Of a stretch of 64,000 nucleotides of DNA, positions 55,843-64,000 are shown in pieces. The stretch spans positions 8,010,032 to 8,074,031 of the forward strand of contig OZ024887.1 of assembly GCA_964017195.1 (NCBI GenBank), in the 5' to 3' direction. The first letter of the stretch is position 1. Every line of letters starts with the position of its first letter. Origin of the DNA: Siderastrea radians (Eukaryota > Cnidaria > Anthozoa > Scleractinia > Rhizangiidae). The position numbers and the translations under genes are program-made. Under the pieces are notes generated by a model. The model worked only from the letters and a program-made list of their open reading frames with translations. It did not search any database and was not told the origin of the DNA.

Positions 55843-58470
55843 TACTACGACGAAAATTCCGTATTACTATAAGACGGTGCCCTACAGGCCCGTCTTAATC
55901 CGATACACGAAAGTCACTCAAATTTGACCTTGATCCGTAACTAAAAGGCCCAGAGTGACGCGTGATCTGCGTATTCTACGGGCCGTGATTCGTGATTCAA
56001 GTAAAATGTCAGCCAAAATAGAGAATCAATTAAAGGTTTTTTGTAAACAATGGAATATGGTAGACATTTTTTAGTTAACCTCGATGCTTGTATACAGATG
56101 ATATCCTCTTGTTACTTATAGTTCAACTCCATTATTTAATATTCCACATCTAGCTAGTTAATATTCTTCCAATACTCACTTATAAAAAGCGGGAACATTT
56201 TGCAATCGTTAGATGCAGAACTTTTCATGTACCAAGTCTAATGTTATATTTATATCATAGTGCTTTATAAGCATACACCATTGTTAACACCAATTACCTG
56301 AATTAGAAAACTTAGTCGTACATGTGACGTGATTTATTTTGTTCTGAGCTAGTAATGAGGAAAAAACAACCAGTTCAAGAACTAAAAGTTGAGCCTTCCT
56401 CTAGTTTTTTTTTGGAAAATATGTCGAGCCAAATTTAGTAGTGACTAGTCATCCAAAAAACAAGCAATCTGGCAATACAATCTTTATTAAAGAAAGAACA
56501 TTTATTCGAAGTTAAAGATACTGAGATCGATTAAGGTTTTTAAGAGGCAAAATATCATGTTTATTTTAAAATTTCCTTTATTGACATCCGATATTGAGAA
56601 AACGTTGTTTTTCACATCAGCATGGTTCGGAGAATTATTCGAGTCCTTTCGAATGAGTTTTCGGTTGGTCAAGTGAAGAGTTCAATTTCTGGACAAAGTC
56701 TTTAAGAATCGCATAACTCGCTTAAAACTATCAACGTCACTGCTGAACTTACGGCTCTCCGCTTCCTGTAGAAATTGTAGTTACCGAATTCAACTAAGGT
56801 TTTCAAGAGGCAAAAATAGACTTGGTAAACGCATTTTAAAATATCATTTTTATTTTAAAATTTCCTTCTGACATCCGATATTGATAAAACGTTGTTTTTC
56901 ACAGCTGATTCGGAGAATTATTGTGGTCAGTTTGGAATGAGTTTTGGGTTCGACACGCGAAGAGTTCGATTTTTGGACTACGTCCTTAAGGATTAAAACT
57001 GTCTTATACTAAGAGGAGCATATTTCACTAAAAACTATTAGCGTTATTGCTTAATTTACACTAGAGACGGGTAATCCTTCTCTTGATTTTCGCTAATTTA
57101 CCCATTAGCGACTATCGAGGTATCAGAGATATTTATATCATGCTTCCATTAGGATAATTTGCAAACAACCAAAAACAAATTCACTTCCAGAAATGATCAA
57201 ATTTCTGTTTAAGGTGAATTTAAGTTAATGAAATCCTGTGGATCGCATTTTCAGATGGTTATCCATAGCGTCGACTGCTTTCTTGAACAAATCAGTCTAC
57301 AAAATCAGATAAGTGAATAAATTGTTGCTGTGACTGAGAAACGCCAAGAAGAGCTCTTAGCAACTAGCCCTGGTGGATATTGGTAAGTATTTTATACTGA
57401 AATTTACTTCTAATGAGAACTTTGACCCGAAAGAAATTTTAGCATGATTGCCGTTCTACTTTTCATTAGTGGAGATTTAAAATTTCCAATCAGTAGATTC
57501 TAAGCTAACGTCTGGGATCACAAATTTTGCTCTCTATTATTTAGTTTGCAAAACAAGCAGCGACCCTTTCAAGCACTGCATTTTAGTATTTATTCAAAAA
57601 CTTAAGGGATAGAACCACCTTGTGCAGAGTCGTAAAATAGCAAATAAATACAACAAAGTACGTTTCAATTATTTTCGTTTGAATAGCAACACTTCACAAA
57701 ATTTTGACATTAAGATTTAAAGGGTAAAACCGACTGAGAGAACTCAAGGAATTATGACAAAGATTACGAAATCCTGTGTATGACGTACGTCAGCATGACG
57801 AAAATTGAAGTAGATTTATATTTCATGGCTTTTAATTGTACTCTTTGTGTTTGTTGGCCTTTTCCTGTAGGCCAGAGCTCACGTAATTGCCGTGGAGCGA
57901 ACTACAAGTAAAATTGTGGGAATTGAAATCCTGGTTTACACTTACTGCACAAGTACAAACGCAAAAGAGATAACCCTTATTTCAGCGTGGCAACCGCCAT
58001 CCATAAAAGCTTAAGGAATCAAAACTTTGCTCACTCAATTAGATACATTGACTCTACATTTGATTCTGTTTAAAAGCAATTATTAATCAAGAAGCATTTT
58101 CCTTGTTCTTCTTGCGTTTGTGTCAGTTCTATGTATGCCTGGGCTGCCTTGCTGACGTTTATATTAGGATTAATTAGGAAGTCCCCTGTGTTACTGTTAT
58201 ATGCTAAAGCTCGTGTTTCTGCGGCCTCGAAACTAACGTTTGTGATCTTATGACCTGCTAGACTGTTGATTATTATATGTTACTCAAGTGCCCCGTTCTT
58301 CAAAGACTCCACCCTCATAGATTGCGCTTCATTTTTTCTATTCTCTTTTCTTGCGATGTTGTATCACACAAAACAACCACTCGATGGGTCGAGTAATAAC
58401 ATAATATTTGTATTGACCATATAACAACTGAGTAAAAATAAATCTTAATGGGAATTTTCTTGGCTTGCAG
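55843..58470. other. Mostly non-coding flank of copy B with local duplications
   Basis: No ORF stands out. A module of about 130-250 bp (TTTTAAAATTTCCTT...GTTGTTTTTCACA...GGAGAATTATT) occurs at about 56505 and 56765 and again at about 60985. An exon-like stretch with GTGACTGAGAAACGCCAAGAAGAGCT and a GTAAGTATTTT donor lies at about 57330-57383, with a near twin at about 61430-61470. Another exon-like piece with AG/GTAAGT borders is at about 58472-58522. These may be 5' exons of the TPR gene. Confidence 0.4.
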
Positions 58471-58800
58471 GTTTGTTTTCTGATTGCCTCACCGGAGAAG
58501 ACTTTTTTGGCAGCTAGTCTCGGTAAGTAAATAGCCTGTTCCAGGCGTTCAGATAGTGGAGCGCGAGCGAAAACTAAAGCGAGCGAAAGAGCGGGAAAAA
58601 ACGAGGGGAGACTGGGGGAGAGGACGAGGGAACGCCTGTGAAATTTTCTCAAAGGAAGCCGTTCCGGTATACCAGAATCTGGTATACCCTCTGATTGGCC
58701 AAATTTGACACCTCCTGTCAACACCAGAGGGTTGTTGACGCAGACAAGAAATGCGATATGGCGTGCCCGTGAGAAGGTCATCCTCCATCTAGTCACGCAC

Positions 58801-58956
58801 GGTTAAATATCGGTTTACGGCAAGCGCTTAACTATTTAACAAATGTGGATACTTTGCAAATGGAATAAAAAGATTGTCGGTTAAATATCGGTTTACGGCA
58901 AGCGCTTAACTATTTAACAAATGTGGATACTTTGCAAATGGAATAAAAAGATTGTC
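58801..58956. repeat. Tandem duplication, 2 x 78 bp, identical
   Basis: The 78 bases from 58801 (GGTTAAATATCGG...AAGATTGTC) are repeated without change from 58879, immediately before the helicase-like remnant. Confidence 0.95.
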
Positions 58957-59209
58957 TTCAAAACGTGTTTCTGGGAAGAGGTCTCATCGCCATTCTTCCA
59001 ACAGGATTGGAAATAGCTTGATCTTTCAACTATTTCCAAGGTTAATCAACGCATTGCAAAGAAACGCTGTTTCTAAGATAATTGTGGTCACTCCGCTTGT
59101 CGTAATCATGAAAGACCAAGTAGAACAGCTTCAAAGCATTGGAATTAGAGCGCTGGCTATCGAAGTAGACGAAGAAGAACTCAAGAAGCAGGAGAAATGG
59201 ATCGGCTAG
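58952..59209 (+). pseudogene. RecQ-like helicase fragment carried by the element
   Basis: About 60 codons match the start of a RecQ-type SF2 helicase core: L-I-F-Q-L-F-P-R-L, then I-I-V-V-T-P-L-V-V-I-M-K-D-Q-V-E-Q-L (motif Ia region). The Walker A region just upstream (L-P-T-G) is present in another frame and lacks G-K-S/T, so it is broken. Motifs II-VI are absent. RecQ-like helicases are often carried or duplicated by cnidarian repeats. The upstream ATG ORF start is not meaningful. Confidence 0.5.
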
Positions 59210-60515
59210 ATTATTTATGAAAGTCATGAAAGCCTGCTGTCGAAGGAGTGGAGGAAAGAACAACAACAAACATATCGTAGCCATCGCAATCGATGGAGAC
59301 GACGAAGTTCATTCCGTCACAGAGTGAAAAGCTTTCTATTCATCAATTTGATAAACCGATGTGTATATAAAGTCGTCTGTGATTCTCGTTACCTTTATTG
59401 GTCCAGTAGTGGAGATGACATTTGCGTTTCCGTATCGCAGAAAATTTTGCAATGTCCGTTCGGCATGTCAGATTTCTTAAAGCATCACCAGTACTTTTCC
59501 CAACGCTTCAAACTCGGGAGAAACCTATTTCGGTGAGCATAATTACATAACTTTCTTGTTTACTTTGACCTGACCTTGGGTTCACGTTTCTCTGCCGCTG
59601 TCGGCGGTCTAAAGTGGGCGGCATGGGCTTTTTAAAATTAATTTCACAGGCGTTCCCTCGTCCTCTCCCGCAGTCTCCCCTCGTTTTTTTTTTCCCGCTC
59701 TTTCGCTCGCTTTATTTTTCGGCTCGCTTTATTTTTCGCTCGCGCTCCACTATCTGAACGCCTGGAACAGGCTAGTAAGTAAATTATACTGAGATTATAA
59801 CCACTACGCTGAACTAGGAATAAGACGTGACGTTGCATCTAACTGGGTATAAGTTTATTACTTTTAAGTGCTAAAGTTACCTATGTGTTCATATACTAAA
59901 ATTAATTCTAAGACAGCACATGACTACTGTGTCATAGATTAAAATGCAGTGAATTTACAGTGAAACCCGATGCATGGTAAGAGAAGTGATTTTTGGCTCC
60001 TAGAACATTTCGCCCAGATAAGGAAAGGTTTAAAGTAATTTTATGCACTAAATAACATTTTTGCTCTTCATGTTATCAATTTAAGGAATTTCTTGTAGAC
60101 AAAGACCTTTTCGTGAAGGTTCTTGTTTTGCGTGACTTTAAAATTGTTTATTATCTTTTAGCTCGGGACATATCGTCTCCGGCTTTTAATTTGAAATTAG
60201 CCGAAACTTGGGATACGTTTTTGTTCGAAAAGCAGCACATTTCTGGGACAAAGTGAACGAATAGAAGAGCTCAAGTGGGAAGCTCAAGACTGTTTTGAGA
60301 CAATATCGTAGTTATCAACCATGATCTCCACTGACTCAATTTGCACATGCGCAGTTCAAGAACGTTTCTGTTCAAATAGTGGTCAAATCGACTTTCTTTG
60401 CTTGTATATAATCAAGGATTATATTCGTCTGTTCATTGTTAACTTGAATTTATCAGGGTGTATAGTTTTTTTTACGTCCATTCCACTTTTGCATGTTTCA
60501 ATCTATCAGTCTTAA

Positions 60516-60719
60516 CCCTTTCACTCCCAGAGTCAGTTATGGACACATTGAGGTCATTCTAGCTTCTGAGTCTTGGACAAAACCCTATGGTGTGACCATT
60601 CAAATGAAACCTCGTTAGCAGTACTTTCACATGGTACTATTTAAATTTATGCATTTTACAAAATAAAATTTGGGATTCATCTGGAATGTTGATTTAAGGC
60701 ACTCTTGGAAGTGAAAGGG
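60516..60719. mobile_element. TTAA MITE, 204 bp
   Basis: CCCTTTCACTCCCAGAGT...ACTCTTGGAAGTGAAAGGG, with TTAA at 60512-60515 and 60720-60723. No coding capacity. The neighbouring stretches 59774-60511 and 60724-61400 show no gene. Confidence 0.85.
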
Positions 60720-60984
60720 TTAAGACTGGCGTATGGATTCTCCTTTCTGGTTGTTGGACACTATTTTAGAGGTTAGTTTTGAAAGAAGGGGTTTGAGTAA
60801 CGATAATATTTTGTAGTTGATCAGTTAATTCATTTTTAGGAGTAGCAATTTAACTAAATTTACGTTTGAACAATGCTCAACAATTTTTGGGTGTGTCGAC
60901 TGGGCCAGCCTGATAGAAACACAAGCAGAACTCCAAAAAACAAACTATGCATCTCAAATTCAATCCTTATTATAAATGGGCGTT

Positions 60985-61505
60985 ATTGAAAATTGTAGTT
61001 ACCGAGTTCAATTAACGTTTTCAGTGGCAAAAGCAGACTTCGTAAATCCATTTTAAAATGTCATGTTTGTTTTAAAATTTCTATTATTGATATCCGGTAT
61101 TAAGAAAACCTTGTTTTTCACAGCTGGCTCGGAGAATTATTAAGGTAGTTTCGAACGAGTTATGGGTTCGACAAGTGAAGAGTTCGATGTTTAGACAAAG
61201 TCTGAAAGAAGTAAAAAGTTCAAATTGTAAGAATCGCATAATTCGCTAGAAACTATCGAAGTTATTGCTTAACTTCCACTAGAGGTGGATAATCCGACTC
61301 TTTTTTAAGTTGTAGTTACTGAGTTCGACTAAGGTCTTTAAGAGGCTGAACAAATCAGTCCACGAAATAAGATAAGTGATATAATTTTCACTGTAAAATT
61401 TCCCCCTTGCAGGCTTCTGTTTACCCCTGTGACTAAGAAACGCCAAGAAGAGCTTTTAGTAACTTTTGGTAAGTATTTTGTACTGAAATTAAATTCTAAT
61501 GAGAC
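60985..61505. repeat. Local duplicate of 56765-57425
   Basis: Shares TAGTTACCGAGTTCAAT, TTTTAAAATTTC, GTTTTTCACAGCTG and the exon-like CTGTGACTAAGAAACGCCAAG stretch with its GTAAGTATTTTGTACTG donor side. Divergence is considerable and there are indels. Confidence 0.6.
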
Positions 61506-61641
61506 TGATTTCACAACAAGATGAGACATTAAAGCTCCTCTATATAATGTTCAAGCTACCAACTCTTTGCTGAGGACGAAAATTTAGCTAACAGAAAATT
61601 TAAGAAGGGTGCCATTCTAATTTGCATAAACGGAGATTTAA

Positions 61642-61857
61642 AGGAGCTACGTCACGGACTGAACGCCAATTTTTCCAAGTTATATTCGTAATCTGTCTTG
61701 ATCTTGCTCAGTCGTAACCATTCTTGTTTAGTTTTGGTTTATTATGATTCTTTGGTGTTTTTCTACCTCAGGAAACTATTATTTTGAGGTTTCCTTCGAT
61801 GTAAAAGTAATTCTGTCAGATCAGAAAAATGAATGAAAATACGGTGACGTAGCTCCT
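61642..61857. mobile_element. TTAA MITE, 216 bp
   Basis: AGGAGCTACGTCACGG...CGGTGACGTAGCTCCT, with TTAA at 61638-61641 and 61858-61861. A family distinct from the other TTAA elements here. Confidence 0.85.
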
Positions 61858-62158
61858 TTAAAATGTCCTAAAGATTCAGAGAAGGTAAAGACTGAGGTCA
61901 TAAATTTTGCTTTCTAATATTTTAGTACTTATTCATAAACTTAAAAGTTAGAGCCACCTTGTATAGCGTATTAAAATGGCAATACAACAAAGTACCGTTT
62001 ACTTGCTTTCGTTTCAATGGCAACACTTTACAAAGTTTTGACACTAAGACTGATTTAAAGGGTAAAACCGCTTGAGAGAACTCTATAAATTATGACAAAT
62101 TGAGCTTCCACAAGATTACAAAATCCTGTATTTTACTTACGTTACCTTTTGAGACCAG

Positions 62159-62254
62159 GATTTATTGCAATTAAGAAGCAAAGCTATCAAAGAACAAAAC
62201 GATCTGCAAGATGCAGGAGGACGCAATGGGAGGGATGAGTTAGAAACTAAAAGG
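62159..62254 (+). CDS. Probable exon before the TPR exon
   Basis: Bounded by AG at 62157-62158 and GTAAGT at 62255. It reads D-L-L-Q-L-R-S-K-A-I-K-E-Q-N-D-L through E-L-E-T-K-R, 32 codons, helical and charged, and continues in frame into the TPR exon at 62420. Exon status rests on splice borders and phase. Confidence 0.5.
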
Positions 62255-62419
62255 GTAAGTCAGTTGATATGAACAGCAAAACAAGTGAGACACACAAAGA
62301 TCTGTTTGTAATGCAATTGATCTAAGAATCGTGTATCGAATTTGTTTTAAAATGAGTTCTAAATAAACTTGAATTATATTATCCTAAGTCTGTGTAAACC
62401 TCTTTGTCAATCTTTACAG

Positions 62420-64000
62420 GGCTACATAAGAATGACAGAAAGCAAGTTACAATGCATAGAGGATCTAGAGAAACGTCTATTAATAGCCAAAGAGGTGAGC
62501 GATAGGATCGGAGAAGGAACGGCCTATAACAATCTCGGCAACGCTTATTACAGCCTAGGAAAATTCCAAGAAGCCATAGAGTACCACAATAAATGCCTAT
62601 CAATAGTCAAAGAAGTGGGCCATAGGGTCGGAGAAGGTGCGACCTATGGAAGTCTCAGCTTCGCTTATCACAGCCTAGGAAAATTCCAAGAAGCCATAGA
62701 GTACGCCAAGAAAAGGCTATCAATAGCCAAAGAAGTGGGCGATAGGGCCGGAGAAGGAACCGCCTATGGAAATCTCGGCGCCGTTTATCACAGCCTAGGA
62801 AAATTCCAAGAAGCCATAGCGTACACCAATAAATGGCTATCAATAGTCAAAGAAGTGGGCGATAGGGCTAAAGAAGGAACCGCCTATATAAATCTCGGCG
62901 CCGCTTATCGCAGGCTAGGAAAATTCCAAGAAGCCATAGAGTACAACAATAAAGGCTTATCAATAGCCAAAGAAGTGGGCCATAGGGCCGAAGAAGGAAC
63001 CGCCTATCGAAATCTCGGCGCCGCTTATCACAGCCTAGGAAAATTCCAAGAAGCCATAGAGTACACCAATAAAGGCTTATCAATAACCAAAGAAGTGGGC
63101 GATAGGGCCGGAGAAGGAACCGCCTATCGAAATCTCGGCAGCGCTTATTACAGCCTGGGAAAATTCCAAGAAGCCATAGAGTACACCAATAAAGCCTTAT
63201 CAATAACCAAAGAAGTGGGCGATAGGGCCGGAGAAGGAGAAGCCTATGGAAATCTCGGCCCCGCTTATCGCAGCCTAGGAAAACTCCAAGAAGCCATAGA
63301 GTACACCAATAAAGGCTTATCAATAGCCAAAGAACTGGGCGATAGGGCCGGAGAAGGAATCGCCTATCGAAATCTCGGCAGCGCTTATTACAGCCTGGGA
63401 AAATTCCAAGAAGCTATAGAGTACACCAATAAAGGCTTATCAATAGCCAAAGAAGTGGGCGATAGGGACGGAGAAGGAATCGCCTATCGAAATCTCGGCG
63501 GCGCTTATCACAGACTAGGAACATTCCAAGAAGCCATAGAGTACACCAATAAAGGCTTATCAATAGCCAAAGAAGTGGGCGATAGGGACGGAGAAGGAAT
63601 CGCCTATCGAAATCTCGGCGGCGCTTATCACAGCCTAGGAACATTCCAAGAAGCCATAGAGTACACCAATAAAGGCATATCAATAGCCAAAGAAGTGGGC
63701 GATAGGGCTGGAGAAGGAACCGCCTATGGAAATCTCGGCGCCGCTTATCACAGCCTAGGAAAATTCCAAGAAGACATAGAGTACCACAATAAATGCCTAT
63801 CAATACTTAAAGAAGTGGGCGATAGGGCCGGAGAAGGAACCGCCTATGGTAATCTCGGCGCCGCTTATCACAGCCTAGGAAAATTCCAAGAAGCCATAGC
63901 GTACACCAATAAATGCCTATCAATAGCCAAAGAAGTGGGCGATAGGGCTAAAGAAGGAACCGCCTATGGAAATCTCGGCGCCGCTTATCACAGCCTAGGA
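62420..64000 (+). CDS. TPR-array protein (TTC28-like), cut by the window end
   Basis: Acceptor AG at 62418-62419, first in-frame ATG at 62432 (MTESKLQCIEDLEKR), open to the window end, at least 520 codons. It consists of 40-residue TPR units of the type A-Y-x-N-L-G-x-A-Y-H-S-L-G-K-F-Q-E-A-I-E-Y followed by a helix with K-x-L-S-I-A-K-E-V-G-D-R. This is the TPR_12/TTC28/NPHP3 style with one extra turn per unit. TPR solenoids bind protein partners. In corals such genes are numerous, and related proteins can end in a CHAT protease domain; the C-terminus is outside the window. At least 12 full units keep exact 120-bp spacing with very few changes, which points to recent expansion or gene conversion. 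No stop or indel seen. Confidence 0.85.
62481..64000. repeat. 120-bp tandem array within the TPR exon
   Basis: The word AATCTCGGC recurs at about 62531, 62771, 62891 and every 120 bp to 63971 (one unit changed to AGTCTCAGC at about 62651). The reverse strand is also open over long stretches (up to 151 codons), an effect of the repeat's composition. Confidence 0.95.

Larger units (their letters stand above)
58533..59773. mobile_element. Element with about 112-bp inverted repeats and a helicase remnant
   Basis: AGCCTGTTCCAGGCGTTCAG at the left is inverted at the right end (59754-59773). The repeats run inward through AGCGCGAGCGAAAA and GAGGACGAGGGAACGCC. TAAGTAAAT precedes the left end (58524-58532) and follows the right end after two bases (59776-59784), probably a 9-bp target duplication. 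Confidence 0.75.

Noticed and set aside
62379..63803. Long minus-strand ORFs (74-151 codons) with a repeating W-L-L...G-I-F-L-G-C-D-K-R pattern
   Set aside because: They are the reverse complement of the TPR array. The plus strand is open across all units and gives a known fold; the antisense openness follows from the 120-bp repeat.

Overview
The window looks like animal nuclear DNA, most probably from an anthozoan cnidarian such as a coral. It is AT-rich, has spliced genes with GT...AG introns, and is crowded with DNA transposons (Polinton, KDZ-type, IS3EU-like, TTAA-target elements and many foldback MITEs). It ends in a TTC28-like TPR gene of a kind that is expanded in corals. The species call is inference; the repeats and gene structures are read directly.

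Positions 1-12978 are most of a Polinton/Maverick (adintovirus-like) element whose left end lies outside the window. It has, in order: a collagen-like fibre gene (-), packaging ATPase (-), a proline-rich PPxY protein (+), a small acidic protein (+), minor capsid/penton (+), a pVI-like basic protein (+), major capsid (+), a pX-like/adenain-like protease gene (+), a zinc-ribbon/phospholipase-like protein (+), a zinc-ribbon VLTF3-like protein (-), the RVE integrase (+) and protein-primed DNA polymerase B (-). Integrase and a few small genes are open. The ATPase, capsid, protease, fibre and polymerase genes each carry a stop or frameshift.

Positions 12979-32130 (copy A) and 45319-55842 (copy B) are two direct copies of one locus at high identity. 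They differ mainly by transposon insertions, several with clean target-site duplications and an empty site in the other copy. Copy A stops at a run of 23 Ns (32132-32154), so a falsely joined second haplotype is a serious alternative to a real duplication. Both copies hold a minus-strand gene with five phase-compatible exons resembling the N-terminal part of KDZ-family transposases. It is nearly intact in B and broken at every exon in A, and the Polinton ends in A where homology with B begins.

Between the copies (32155-45318) lie an element whose inverted repeats are made of an 11-bp minisatellite, a second TTAA element, a 15-bp minisatellite, a possible three-exon gene, a complete but decayed IS3EU-like transposon with a MITE nested in one inverted repeat, a roughly 118-bp satellite, and two minus-strand exons (43665-44868) downstream of the KDZ-like gene. 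After copy B come about 6.5 kb of mostly non-coding DNA with locally duplicated exon-like modules, an element carrying a decayed RecQ-like helicase piece, and two small TTAA MITEs. The window closes inside a gene with at least 12 near-identical 120-bp (40-residue) TPR units. No rRNA, tRNA or CRISPR array was recognised.
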